From: CANMIH01 sp049116335
Lineage (GTDB): Bacteria; Pseudomonadota; Alphaproteobacteria; Rhodobacterales; Rhodobacteraceae
Direction of reading: 5' to 3'
Assembly: GCA_049116335.1 (NCBI GenBank)
Contig: JAGDYZ010000005.1
Coordinates: forward strand, 95,999-159,998
DNA length: 64,000 nt
Of this stretch, positions 1 to 9,798 are shown piece by piece. Each line of letters begins with the position of its first letter. Positions within the stretch are counted from its first letter, which is position 1. The translations under genes were made by a program, and so were the position numbers. A model generated the notes under the pieces. It ran no database searches. It worked only from the letters and a program-made list of their open reading frames with translations, and was not told the origin of the DNA.

Positions 1-827
1 GTTTTGTGCGTGATGGGACGGCCTGTGACTGGATCAATCACGTGCGAGAACCGCTGACCATCTTCTTCGAAGTAGTTGCGGTAATCACCCGACGACGCCA
101 GACCCAGACCCGAAACGCCTACAACATCCAGAACGCCACCCGAGAGTGCCGCGGGCTTCTCGATCCCGATCTGCCAAGGCTGACCTTCTGGGTTACGTCC
201 CGATGCATAGAGATCGCCACCGATCTCAACCATGTAGTCGGTGATCCCCAACTCTTCGAGCGCCTGACCAACTTTGTCCGCACCATAGCCTTTGCCAATC
301 GCGGCGAGATAGACATTGGCGTCTGCCTGAGTTTTGCGCAGCGCACCGCCTTCTACACGCAGGGTATTGGCGTGACCCGCACGTGCGCTGGCCTCGGCAA
401 CAGCCTCAGCGCTCGGCATGGTCTTGTCGCCTTTGGCGCCAAAGCCCCAAAGTTCGATCAACGGACCCATAGTAGTGTCAAAACGACCCTCGCTTGCGAT
501 GTGAACGGCTTCGGCCGCGTCCATCACTTTTGCGAGATCTTCAGACACAGAAATTGTGTTTGTCGATGTCTGGGCGTTGAACTGCGAGATTTCTGAGGTG
601 TCATCCCAGTTGGACATCTGGCGATTCACTAGCGCCAAAGCGTCATTGATTCGCGCCTGAGCGACAGCTTCATCGACAGAACCCGACGGATCTACAGCAA
701 CCACATTGTATGTGGTGCCCATGGTAAAACCAGCGATTTCAAGGACGTTAGAGCCGAATTTGCAGGCTGCCAGCGCCAGAGGCGTCAGCATGAAAGTGCG
801 GCGGGAGAACGCGATCGGGTTGGACAA
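1..827 (-). CDS. apbE: FAD:protein FMN transferase (ApbE), 3' end cut off by window edge
   Basis: Transfers FMN from FAD to a threonine of target flavoproteins outside the cytoplasm; its known targets include NqrB and NqrC, encoded by the divergent operon next door. The minus-strand translation shows the family motifs AAIGKGYGADKV, EIGGDLY and HVIDPVTGRP near the window edge. The N-terminus reads FSRRTFMLTPLALAAC, a twin-arginine motif followed by a lipobox, so this looks like a Tat-exported lipoprotein. To include the twin arginines the start must be upstream of the ATG at 791; the TTG at 827 has an AAGGGG stretch about 10 bases upstream. About 275 codons are visible and the C-terminus lies outside the window. 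Confidence 0.9.
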   Translation of the reverse strand, partial: MSNPIAFSRRTFMLTPLALAACKFGSNVLEIAGFTMGTTYNVVAVDPSGSVDEAVAQARINDALALVNRQMSNWDDTSEISQFNAQTSTNTISVSEDLAKVMDAAEAVHIASEGRFDTTMGPLIELWGFGAKGDKTMPSAEAVAEASARAGHANTLRVEGGALRKTQADANVYLAAIGKGYGADKVGQALEELGITDYMVEIGGDLYASGRNPEGQPWQIGIEKPAALSGGVLDVVGVSGLGLASSGDYRNYFEEDGQRFSHVIDPVTGRPITHK

Positions 828-997
828 GGAAGAAACCCCTTTTCTCGGTCGATTGGGCTTTGATATCAGTTTGAAGGGCTTTTCGGCGACATTCAGAGCC
901 TTTTCAACCCAAAAATCGCAGACAGCGATTCAGAAATTTCTGCTTTCGTCCGACACGCACTTGTCGCATAAGCCCAACAAAACTCCGCTAGAGGTTC

Positions 998-2347
998 ATG
1001 ACGTTGACGCGCTTTCCGCTAAGAAAAGGCCTGAATGTGCCCATTCAAGGCGCACCCAGGACCGAAATTGACACTGCTCCACCTGTGAGCACTGTTGCGA
1101 TTCTGGGTGACGATTACATCGGCCTTAAACCGCGCATCCTTGTTGCCGAAGGCGACACGGTAGCCGCAGGCACCCCGGTTCTCATCAATAAAGATCTGCC
1201 TGAGGCGAATATCGTCTCACCCGTGGCCGGTCGTGTAAAAGCGATCAATCGCGGGGCACGGCGTAAGCTGATCAGCATCGAGATCGAGGTGATCGAAGGA
1301 TCTGCTGATCCCGTCGATTTTTCGTCGGTTGGCGATGTATCCACGGCGGAAGGTCTGGTTGAGCGTCTCTGTGCAGCCGGTCTATGGACCGCGTTCCGCA
1401 CCCGGCCCTACTCCAAGGTGCCTGCGTTTGACACACGTCCCAAGGCTATCTTTGTCACCGCAATGGACACCGAGCCATTGGCGGCTGATCCCGCGCTAAT
1501 TATCGCAGAAGACAAAGCCGCCTTTGAGGCTGGTCTGGCGGCGATCACCAAACTTACCGATGGTGCAACCTATCTGTGCCATGAAGATGGTGCGACAGTG
1601 CCCGGCGGCGACCTCTCTGGTGTTGAGGCCGCCGCCTTTTCTGGACCACATCCAGCCGGTCTTGCAGGTACACACATTCACTTCCTCGCTCCTCCGAAGG
1701 GCGATGAGACTGTTTGGACCATCGGATATCAGGATGTCATCGTCATCGGACGACTGCTTCTGACACATACCTATGACGCCTCCTGCGTGATTTCGCTTGC
1801 TGGTCCGGTCTGCAAAGATCCCCGTCTGGTGCGCACCGTTGCCGGGGCGTCGATGGCTGACGTCACCAAATCAGTTCTGCCGCAGGATCTGCCAGTTCGC
1901 GTGATCTCGGGCTCGGTTCTCAGCGGCCGCGCAGGAGAAGGCCCGGCGGCTTATCTGGGGCGTTATGCGCGACAGATCACTTTGATCGAGGAAGATCGCA
2001 AACAGATCCCGATGGGCTGGATTCGTCCGATGTTTGCGAAATACGCCATTCAGCCGGTTCTGGGTTCTGCGCTGTCCAAGCGCACATTCCCGCTGACCTC
2101 CAACATGAACGGTGGACGCCGCGCGATGGTACCGCTTGGCACCTTCGAAGAGCTGATGCCGCAGGATTTCCTGCCAACCCAATTGCTGCGTGCTTTGTTG
2201 GTCATGGACACCGATCAGGCGCAGGCACTGGGTGCGATGGAACTAGATGAAGAAGATCTTGGGCTGGTGGGCTTTGCTTGCCCAGCCAAATACGAATATG
2301 GCATCGCGCTTCGCGATAGCCTATCTAAGATCGAGAAGGAGGGGTAA
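998..2347 (+). CDS. nqrA: Na(+)-translocating NADH:quinone reductase subunit A
   Basis: First subunit of the sodium-pumping NADH:ubiquinone oxidoreductase, a respiratory complex of the inner membrane. NqrA is peripheral, has no membrane segments, and takes part in quinone binding. The 449 residues match the usual family length, and the N-terminus (RKGLNVPIQGAP) is the typical NqrA opening. The ATG at 998 has an AGAGGT ribosome site just upstream. It opens the operon nqrABCDEF, whose genes are separated by at most 12 bases or overlap. The 170 bases between it and the divergent apbE should hold both promoters; I could not assign -35/-10 boxes with confidence. Confidence 0.97.
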   Translation: MTLTRFPLRKGLNVPIQGAPRTEIDTAPPVSTVAILGDDYIGLKPRILVAEGDTVAAGTPVLINKDLPEANIVSPVAGRVKAINRGARRKLISIEIEVIEGSADPVDFSSVGDVSTAEGLVERLCAAGLWTAFRTRPYSKVPAFDTRPKAIFVTAMDTEPLAADPALIIAEDKAAFEAGLAAITKLTDGATYLCHEDGATVPGGDLSGVEAAAFSGPHPAGLAGTHIHFLAPPKGDETVWTIGYQDVIVIGRLLLTHTYDASCVISLAGPVCKDPRLVRTVAGASMADVTKSVLPQDLPVRVISGSVLSGRAGEGPAAYLGRYARQITLIEEDRKQIPMGWIRPMFAKYAIQPVLGSALSKRTFPLTSNMNGGRRAMVPLGTFEELMPQDFLPTQLLRALLVMDTDQAQALGAMELDEEDLGLVGFACPAKYEYGIALRDSLSKIEKEG

Positions 2348-2350
2348 ACC

Positions 2351-3550
2351 TTGGGCTTGCGTAACTTCTTCGATCGGATCGAGCCGCACTTTGTGAAAGG
2401 CGGCAAATGGGAACAGTATTTCCCAATTTACGAGATGGTCGAGAGCTTTCTTTACACGCCGAAGACGGTGACCACCGCTGCACCACATGCGCGTTCATAT
2501 ATCGATATGAAACGCATCATGACCTACGTGGTGCTGGCAACGATCCCGTGTATCTTGATGGCGTTGTATAACACTGGGTATCAGACCAATCTTGCGATTG
2601 CTGACTTTGGTGCCTCTGGCTGGCGCGCTGCCATCATCGAAGGCTTGGGGATCGGTTTTAACGCCGCAAACCCTATTGCCAACATGCTGCACGGGTTGCT
2701 GTACTTCCTGCCGATCTACATTGTGACACTGGTTGCAGGCGGTGTCTTTGAAGTCATCTTTGCCACCGTGCGCAAACACGAAGTGAACGAGGGCTTCCTC
2801 GTGTCTTCGATGCTCTATGCGCTGATCGTTCCCGCAACCACCCCACTCTGGCAGGTGGCTCTGGGCATCATTTTTGGTGTGGTGATCGGCAAAGAGGTGT
2901 TTGGCGGCACTGGCAAAAACTTCCTCAACCCGGCCCTGACCGGCCGTGCCTTCCTTTACTTCGCCTACCCTGCGGCCATGTCCGGTGACAGCGTCTGGGT
3001 GCCCGTAGACGGCTTCACCGGCGCAACAGCACTGGCGGTTTCGGCCTCGGATGGGTTCCAAGAGCTAGCCGCACGTGGCGTGACCTGGTGGGACAGCTTC
3101 CTTGGCTTTATCCCGGGCTCCATGGGCGAAACATCCACGCTTGCAGCATTGCTGGGGCTGGCCTTCCTGCTCGCCACCAAAATCGCCAACTACCGCATGG
3201 TTGTAGGCTGTATGGCGGGCATGATTGGCTTCTCTCTGCTGCTGAACTGGATCGGTTCTGACAGCAACCCGATGTTCGCCATGCCGTGGTACTGGCACCT
3301 TGTTGTGGGTGGCTATGCCTTTGGTCTGGTGTTCATGGTGACCGAACCCGTTTCGGGCGCACACACCAATATGGGGCGTTATATCTATGGTGCGTTGATT
3401 GGCTTCATGGTTGTCATGATCCGCGTCATCAACCCCGCATTCCCGGAAGGCATGATGCTTGCCATCCTCTTCGGCAACGTGTTTGCGCCGCTGATCGACT
3501 ACTTTGTTGTTCAGGCCAACATCAAACGCAGGGCAAAACGTCATGTCTGA
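2351..3550 (+). CDS. nqrB: Na(+)-NQR subunit B, integral membrane flavoprotein
   Basis: Membrane subunit that carries covalent FMN and riboflavin and forms a major part of the sodium path. The 399-residue protein has about ten hydrophobic segments. The flavinylation motif is visible as GFTGATAL near residue 222; the threonine in it is the ApbE target. The start is a TTG at 2351, chosen because MGLRNFFDRIEPHF is the family N-terminus and a strong GGAGGGG site lies just upstream, inside the end of nqrA. It overlaps nqrC by 8 bases, which suggests translational coupling. Confidence 0.97.
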   Translation: MGLRNFFDRIEPHFVKGGKWEQYFPIYEMVESFLYTPKTVTTAAPHARSYIDMKRIMTYVVLATIPCILMALYNTGYQTNLAIADFGASGWRAAIIEGLGIGFNAANPIANMLHGLLYFLPIYIVTLVAGGVFEVIFATVRKHEVNEGFLVSSMLYALIVPATTPLWQVALGIIFGVVIGKEVFGGTGKNFLNPALTGRAFLYFAYPAAMSGDSVWVPVDGFTGATALAVSASDGFQELAARGVTWWDSFLGFIPGSMGETSTLAALLGLAFLLATKIANYRMVVGCMAGMIGFSLLLNWIGSDSNPMFAMPWYWHLVVGGYAFGLVFMVTEPVSGAHTNMGRYIYGALIGFMVVMIRVINPAFPEGMMLAILFGNVFAPLIDYFVVQANIKRRAKRHV

Positions 3551-4360
3551 TAAACAACAGACCCCGTCCCAGCCCCAAGGCTTCATCCGCCGTTTTCTGG
3601 CCGCTCCCCCGGATACCGTCGGGAAAACCCTCTTTGTTGCGATTTCGCTGTGTCTTGTGGCGTCGATGATTGTTTCGGCCGCCGCGGTTGCGCTGCGTCC
3701 GCTGCAGGAAGTGAACGCGCTCAAAGACAAGCAGATCAACATTCTGCAGGTCGCAGGCATTTACGATCCAAGCGAAGATGTGGTTGAGGCCTTTCAGGCC
3801 TTTGAACCCCGCATCCTTGAATTGGCTACTGGAACGTTCACAACCGAGTTCGATCCGGCCACCTTTGACGATCGCACCGCCGCAGACGATCCCGCGACCT
3901 CCGCTGCTCTGACCGATGACCCGGCAGGCATTGGCCGTCAGGGCAAATTCGTCACCGTCTATCTGCTGCGTGACGACGCTGGTGAGATTGATAAGGTTAT
4001 TCTGCCGCTGCATGGCTACGGTCTGTGGTCAACGCTCTATGGCTTTATCGCTCTGGAAGAGAACGGCAACGACATCTTTGGCCTGCAGTTCTACGAGCAC
4101 GCAGAAACTCCGGGCTTGGGTGCTGAAGTTGACAACCCTCGTTGGAAAGCGCTCTGGGCCGGTAAAAAACTGACGGATGACAGCGGCGAGCTGCAAATCA
4201 GTGTCACCAAAGCTGTTCCGGCTGCGGGGCCCGAGTATCACATCGATGCTTTGGCAGGCGCGACCCTCACCACAGCCGGTGTCCACAATCTTGTGAGATT
4301 CTGGTTGGGTGAAACCGGCTACAAACTGTTCTTGGATAATCTCAAGGCGGGGAAAGTGTA

Positions 4361-4361
<1 letters not shown>
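3543..4361 (+). CDS. nqrC: Na(+)-NQR subunit C, covalent FMN protein
   Basis: Carries the second covalent FMN of the complex on the periplasmic side. One membrane anchor is visible at about residues 24-46 (TLFVAISLCLVASMIVSAAA), followed by an FMN-binding domain whose flavinylation motif LAGATLTT lies near residue 240. The start MSDKQQ at 3543 is preferred over an upstream in-frame ATG at 3504, because that one lies deep inside nqrB and the protein would gain a 13-residue tail not typical of the family. The length of 272 residues is normal. Its stop overlaps the nqrD start by one base. Confidence 0.95.
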
Positions 4362-5013
<652 letters not shown>

Positions 5014-5014
<1 letters not shown>

Positions 5015-5622
5015 TGGAAGGTTTGCTTTCACTTGCGGTCAAGGCAGTCTTTGTTGAAAACCTTGCTCTGTCGTTCTTTCTTGGTATGTGTACCTTCATT
5101 GCGGTGTCCAAGAAGATTTCGACAGCGATTGGTCTTGGTATCTCGGTCATGATTGTTCAGGCGATCACTGTGCCAGCCAACAACCTGATCCTGACCTATC
5201 TGCTCGCACCCGGTGCGCTGGCATGGGCCGGTTTCCCCGATGTTGACCTGACCTTCCTTGGTCTGATCTCTTACATCGGTGTTATCGCCGCTTTGGTTCA
5301 GATCCTTGAGATGGTGCTCGATAAGTATTTCCCGCCGCTCTACAATGCACTGGGTGTATTCTTGCCACTGATCACCGTGAACTGCGCCATCCTGGGTGGC
5401 TCGCTCTTCATGGTGGAACGGGGTTACGATTTTGCCGAGGCAGCGACCTATGGCGTCTCGTCTGGCTTTGGCTGGGCACTGGCGATCACTGCGATGGCCG
5501 GCGTGCGCGAAAAGCTCAAATATTCAGACATTCCCGATGGTCTTCAGGGCCTAGGCATCACTTTCATCACCGCAGGACTGATGGCCATGGCCTTTATGTC
5601 CTTCTCCGGCGTGAAACTCTAA
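5014..5622 (+). CDS. nqrE: Na(+)-NQR subunit E
   Basis: Partner of NqrD with inverted topology, also with six hydrophobic segments. The iron-centre cysteines are in LGMCTFIAVS (about residue 26) and TVNCAILGG (about residue 120). The length of 202 residues is standard. NqrD and NqrE resemble each other and the RnfA/RnfE pair, but the surrounding nqrA, B, C and F genes settle the assignment as NQR and not RNF. Confidence 0.96.
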
Positions 5623-5634
5623 GGGGCTCGGGTT

Positions 5635-6858
5635 ATGGCAACATTTGGCCTCGGCATCATTCTGTTCACCTTGATCGTTTTCGCGCTGGTCGCGGTGATC
5701 TTGGCCGCCCGCTCGCGCCTCGTGTCGACCGGCAATGTGAACATCACTATCAACGGTGAAAAAACCATCTCGGTTCCAGCGGGCGGCAAGCTGCTGCAAA
5801 CGCTGGCTGAGCAAAAACTCTTTGTCCCTTCTGCTTGTGGCGGTGGTGGCACCTGTGCGCAGTGTCGTGTGAAAATTCATGCGGGGGGGGGATCGATCCT
5901 GCCCACCGAAGAAAGCCACATCACCAAGCGTGAAGCGGCCTGTGGCGACCGCCTGTCCTGTCAGGTTGCGGTCAAACAGGACATGGAAGTTGAAGTCCCC
6001 GAAGAGGTCTTCGGCGTGAAGAAATGGGAATGTACCGTTCGCTCGAACGAAAACGTTGCCACCTTCATCAAAAACCTTGTTCTCGAACTGCCCGAAGGCG
6101 AAGACGTGAACTTCCGCGCAGGGGGCTACATTCAGATCGAAGCACCTGCACACCAGCTGAAGTACACCGACTTCGATATTCAGGAAGAATACCGCGAAGA
6201 CTGGGACAAGTTTAACCTGTGGCAGTACAATTCCGCAGTCAGTGAGCCCATCGAACGAGCCTATTCGATGGCAAATTACCCGGACGAAAAGGGCCTTATC
6301 ATGCTCAACGTCCGTGTGGCTTCGCCACCTCCGGGCTCGGTAGGAATTCCAGCTGGTCAGATGTCGTCCTTCATCTTCAACCTCAAACCCGGTGACAAAG
6401 TCACCATTTCCGGTCCGTTTGGCGAATTCTTCGCACGCGAAACCGAAAAAGAAATGGTCTTTATTGGCGGTGGTGCGGGTATGGCCCCCATGCGGAGCCA
6501 CATCTTTGACCAGCTCAAGCGTCTTAAGAACAAAGATCGCAAGATCACCTTCTGGTATGGTGCGCGCTCGAAGAAAGAGATGTTCTTCGTCGATGATTTC
6601 GACTCGCTGGCCGAAGAGTTCCCGAACTTTACTTGGCACGTGGCCCTGTCGGATGCGATGCCCGAGGACGATTGGAGCGGCTACACCGGCTTCATCCACA
6701 ACGTTCTTTATGAAGAGTATCTGAAGAACCACCCGGCGCCTGAAGATTGCGAATTTTACATGTGTGGCCCGCCCATCATGAACCAATCCGTGATCAACAT
6801 GCTGGTGGATCTGGGTGTGGATCGTGAAGACATCATGCTGGATGACTTCGGCGGTTGA
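5635..6858 (+). CDS. nqrF: Na(+)-NQR subunit F, NADH dehydrogenase (FAD and 2Fe-2S)
   Basis: Entry point of electrons: oxidises NADH through FAD and passes electrons to a 2Fe-2S centre. In order there is an N-terminal membrane helix (residues 3-24), a ferredoxin-like domain with the cysteine pattern CGGGGTCAQC plus a later cysteine near residue 111, and an FAD/NADH reductase domain with RAYSMANYP (FAD) and GGGAGMAPMRS (nucleotide). The length of 407 residues is normal. It is the last gene of the operon and is followed by a clear terminator. There is a run of eight Gs around 5883, but the frame is intact across it. Confidence 0.97.
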   Translation: MATFGLGIILFTLIVFALVAVILAARSRLVSTGNVNITINGEKTISVPAGGKLLQTLAEQKLFVPSACGGGGTCAQCRVKIHAGGGSILPTEESHITKREAACGDRLSCQVAVKQDMEVEVPEEVFGVKKWECTVRSNENVATFIKNLVLELPEGEDVNFRAGGYIQIEAPAHQLKYTDFDIQEEYREDWDKFNLWQYNSAVSEPIERAYSMANYPDEKGLIMLNVRVASPPPGSVGIPAGQMSSFIFNLKPGDKVTISGPFGEFFARETEKEMVFIGGGAGMAPMRSHIFDQLKRLKNKDRKITFWYGARSKKEMFFVDDFDSLAEEFPNFTWHVALSDAMPEDDWSGYTGFIHNVLYEEYLKNHPAPEDCEFYMCGPPIMNQSVINMLVDLGVDREDIMLDDFGG

Positions 6859-6883
6859 TCTAAAGAAACATTGCGAAAACTGA

Positions 6884-6912
6884 GGGGTGGGACAGTGTCC
6901 TGCCCCTTTTTT
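6884..6912 (+). terminator. Rho-independent terminator of the nqr operon
   Basis: GGGG-tg-GGAC, loop AGT, GTCC-tg-CCCC, then six Ts, 26 bases after the nqrF stop. Confidence 0.85.
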
Positions 6913-6941
6913 GTGTGATACCTACGGTTCTGAAGTGCGGC

Positions 6942-7610
6942 TCAAAACGGTTCAATCACTTCGATCAGCTCAGGCCCCGCGGCCCGGTTGGAGTTCACAG
7001 CGGGGTCGACCCGGTGAAAGGACAGCAGATCCTCATCTGCGGCGCGCATCAAAGGCGCAGCCCCGTGCCCCTCTTCACCCAACCATTTTCCCCAGTCCTT
7101 TGGCTCCAAAACCACCGGCATTCTGTGATGAATTTTTGCCAATGACGTGTTGCCCCCCGTCGTCACGATAGCACAGCTCCGATACGCGAGATCGCCCCGC
7201 CGCCAATCCTGCCAGACGGCCGCAAAGGCCAGCGGGGCGCCGTCACTGCGGAAGATGTACCAGGGCAGACGGTTTCCAACGGGATCTTTGGTCCATTCAT
7301 AGAACCCGGATGCCGGAATGATACAGCGCCGCTGACGACAGGCCTCGCGAAAAGCGGGTTTCTCGGCAATCGTCTCGGCACGGGCGTTGATGAGCAGCGG
7401 ACCGTCCGTTGGAGATTGGTACCAACTTGGAATGAACCCCCAACGCATGGGCGCATAGTGCCGTCGCTCTGTGCCGGCCAAGACAACAGGGATTTGGGTT
7501 GTGGGGCACACGTTAAAGTTTGGGGTAGCGGGCAAATCATTGGCTGGCGCAGCGTCAAAGAGCTGAGCCATGGCATCGTTGGGAAGAGTGACAGCAAGAC
7601 GTCCACACAT
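6942..7610 (-). CDS. SOS response-associated peptidase family protein (HMCES/YedK)
   Basis: Family of proteins that shield abasic sites in single-stranded DNA by forming a covalent link through the residue-2 cysteine. The start at 7610 gives MCGRLAVTLP, which places the essential cysteine second once the methionine is removed; longer in-frame extensions to 7682 would bury it and are rejected. Other family signatures are NVCPTTQIPVV, RWGFIPSW, NARAETIAEKPAFREA, RCIIPASGFYEW and the late HHRMPVVL. The length of 222 residues is normal. It converges on the nqr operon and is separated from the upstream nucleotidase gene by a terminator. Confidence 0.9.
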   Translation of the reverse strand: MCGRLAVTLPNDAMAQLFDAAPANDLPATPNFNVCPTTQIPVVLAGTERRHYAPMRWGFIPSWYQSPTDGPLLINARAETIAEKPAFREACRQRRCIIPASGFYEWTKDPVGNRLPWYIFRSDGAPLAFAAVWQDWRRGDLAYRSCAIVTTGGNTSLAKIHHRMPVVLEPKDWGKWLGEEGHGAAPLMRAADEDLLSFHRVDPAVNSNRAAGPELIEVIEPF

Positions 7611-7646
7611 AGCCCAAAGATCGAACAGGATGAGCCCGGACGCAAA

Positions 7647-7672
7647 CAAAAAAGGCCCCCTATTCGGGGGCC
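7647..7672 (-). terminator. Terminator of the 5'-nucleotidase gene
   Basis: On the minus strand GGCCCCC, loop of five, GGGGGCC, followed by a run of six Ts then GTTTG. It lies 22 bases beyond the nucleotidase stop and within the leader of the HMCES gene. Confidence 0.8.
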
Positions 7673-7694
7673 TCATGATCATAGAAATCTGCGA

Positions 7695-9254
7695 TTACTT
7701 CGCAGTGATACGACCGTCGGTATAGGGCTTAACCGGGCCCATTTTCGCCATGTATTCGGCGGTTACGTCAGCCAGATCCGGGCCAAAGTCATAGGCGTTC
7801 TGAGCGTCACGGAACATTTTGTACCCGTCTCCGCCGTTGCGCACATAGTTGTTCGAAACAACACCATAGGTCTTTTCAAGGTCGATCGCTGCACCGCCAA
7901 CCATCACGTCCGACACACGCTCACCGGCGGGTTTCGACACGTCAAAGGTAAAGCTCATCCCAGCAACCTGCGGGAAACGACCTGCGCCTTCTTCGTGCTG
8001 GCTAACGCCATTTTCCAGCGCCGCAACAATGGTCGCCCCGGTCACCTGGAACGTCGACAGCGTGTTCTGGAACGGCAGAACCGTCAGAACTTCACCCATG
8101 GTGACTTCACCCGCATCGATTGACGCGCGAATGCCGCCGCCGTTCTGGATCGCGATTTCAACGCCTTGGTCTTTCACGCGGTCAAGCATCGCATCCGCGA
8201 TGATGTTGCCCATCGAGCATTCGACCGCACGACAGGAGCCACGCTCACCATCAATCGCTTCGGCGGTTTCCGCAACAACCCGGTTGCGGATCTCTTCCAG
8301 AGGCGCTGCAGCCTCTGCGATACGCGCTTTGGTGGCCTCGTGCTCATGCACACCACCGTCCATGATGATCGGCTCTCCCTTGGCTTCGACAATTTCACCT
8401 GCATCGTTGAAGGTGACGTTCAGCTCGCCCAGGAATTTACCATAGGCGTAGGCCTGAACAATTGCCGTGTCGCCTACCATGGTTGGGTAAGGACCTTTGG
8501 CTTTTTCAGAAGTGTTCGAGAGGAATGTGTTGGAGTGACCCCCAACAATCACGTCAACACCGGTCGTGTTCGCCGCAACATGCTGATCGACGCCATAGCC
8601 GGAGTGCGACAGAACGATGATTTTGTTCACACCCTCAGCGGTCAGACGATCAACTTCACCTTGCACCGCCTGAACCGGATCAGTGAAAATGACGTTTGGT
8701 CCGGGCGAGGCGAGTTCATCGGTGTCCTGTGGTGTCAGGCCAATCAGGCCGAGTTTTTCACCATCACGCTCGATAACTGCTGACTTGGCAAGCTTGCCGT
8801 GCAGCATCGCTTCACCCGAAACATCGGCGTTCGACATCAATACAGGAAAATCCACAGCATCCATGAACCCGCGAAGAACTTCGGGACCATCGTCAAACTC
8901 ATGGTTGCCGACAGTCATACCGTCGTAGCCCATCTTGTTCATCATCTCAGCCGCAAGCTTGCCCTTATAGTAGGTGTAGAACAAGGTGCCTTGGAACTGG
9001 TCCCCACCATCAACAAGGATGGAGTTCGTCGATCGCGCGCGTGCGGCTTCAACAGCTGTTACAAGACGCGCTGACCCACCAAAACATTTGCCTTCCGCAT
9101 TGCTTTCAGCGGAACAGCCTGAATCGTATTTGCTGATCGGTTCAAACCGGGCGTGAAAATCATTGGTGTGCAAAATGGTTAGCGAATAATCGGCAGCAGC
9201 GGCGCCGGCCGAAAGCGCCAAAGCGGCAACGCCGGTCAAAAGACGGAATGACAT
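7695..9254 (-). CDS. Periplasmic 5'-nucleotidase / 2',3'-cyclic phosphodiesterase (UshA-like)
   Basis: Exported metallophosphatase that removes phosphate from extracellular nucleotides so that the cell can recover phosphate and nucleoside. The start at 9254 (MSFRLLTGVAALALSAGAAA) gives a classic signal peptide, with GAGG upstream; in-frame codons further upstream lack a ribosome site. The calcineurin-like metal motifs are LHTNDFHARFEP, DGGDQFQGT, GNHEFDDG, HSGYGVD and GGHSN, followed by the C-terminal nucleotidase domain with QNGGGIRASI and NYVRNGGDGY. The protein has 519 residues and four cysteines that could form disulfides. It is a single-gene unit closed by its own terminator. The exact substrate among nucleotides cannot be read from sequence. 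Confidence 0.9.
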   Translation of the reverse strand: MSFRLLTGVAALALSAGAAAADYSLTILHTNDFHARFEPISKYDSGCSAESNAEGKCFGGSARLVTAVEAARARSTNSILVDGGDQFQGTLFYTYYKGKLAAEMMNKMGYDGMTVGNHEFDDGPEVLRGFMDAVDFPVLMSNADVSGEAMLHGKLAKSAVIERDGEKLGLIGLTPQDTDELASPGPNVIFTDPVQAVQGEVDRLTAEGVNKIIVLSHSGYGVDQHVAANTTGVDVIVGGHSNTFLSNTSEKAKGPYPTMVGDTAIVQAYAYGKFLGELNVTFNDAGEIVEAKGEPIIMDGGVHEHEATKARIAEAAAPLEEIRNRVVAETAEAIDGERGSCRAVECSMGNIIADAMLDRVKDQGVEIAIQNGGGIRASIDAGEVTMGEVLTVLPFQNTLSTFQVTGATIVAALENGVSQHEEGAGRFPQVAGMSFTFDVSKPAGERVSDVMVGGAAIDLEKTYGVVSNNYVRNGGDGYKMFRDAQNAYDFGPDLADVTAEYMAKMGPVKPYTDGRITAK

Positions 9255-9395
9255 TGTGGACCTCACTGTCAGTTTGTTGTGGCTTGAAACTGGCCTACTC
9301 GACGGGGCAGAGTCAAAGGAGAAAATTGGTTTGACGCCCGCATCACAACCGTAACAGCGCTTGACCCCGCGGCACAGGCGCGGCATCTCAAGCCT

Positions 9396-9731
9396 ATGCT
9401 GATCTATAAAATTCTTCGCGCGCCCGAATGGGCCCAGTTGCAAGCCGAAGCTGAAACCGCTGGCGCTCCTATTGATGTAGCTGACGGCTACATCCACTTT
9501 TCGACTGCCGATCAGGCCCGGGAAACCGCGGCCAAACATTTTGCCGGTGAAGATGGGTTGCTCCTTCTCGCACTTGAGGCGGACGCGCTGTCACCTCTGA
9601 AGTGGGAGCCATCTCGAGGTGGTGCCTTGTTCCCGCATCTGTATGGCCCCCTGCGGCTTGTCGACGTGTTGTGGTCCAAACCCCTTCCTTTGGCTGGCGA
9701 TACCCATGAGTTTCCCACCGATTTCGCCTAA
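9396..9731 (+). CDS. DUF952 family protein
   Basis: A 111-residue cytosolic protein of the DUF952 family, recognised from YKILRAPEW at the start, DGYIHFSTADQARETAAKHF in the middle and GALFPHLYGPL in the last third. The fold is related to ADP-ribosyltransferase-like proteins, but no biochemical role is established. It lies 67 bases upstream of pyrD on the same strand and may share its transcript. In Rhodobacterales a DUF952 gene often precedes pyrD; that is recalled family context, not something the sequence proves. Confidence 0.8.
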   Translation: MLIYKILRAPEWAQLQAEAETAGAPIDVADGYIHFSTADQARETAAKHFAGEDGLLLLALEADALSPLKWEPSRGGALFPHLYGPLRLVDVLWSKPLPLAGDTHEFPTDFA

Positions 9732-9798
9732 CCAAACCCAAAATCGAGACAGCGCTTGAAGACGCAAAAGCGTTCGATGACTTAGGAGACTGTGCCAC

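Noticed and set aside
5551..6786. Long minus-strand open frame (411 codons) opposite nqrF
   Set aside because: It lies entirely on the antisense of a certain gene, has no family features and no ribosome site; it results from the codon bias of nqrF.
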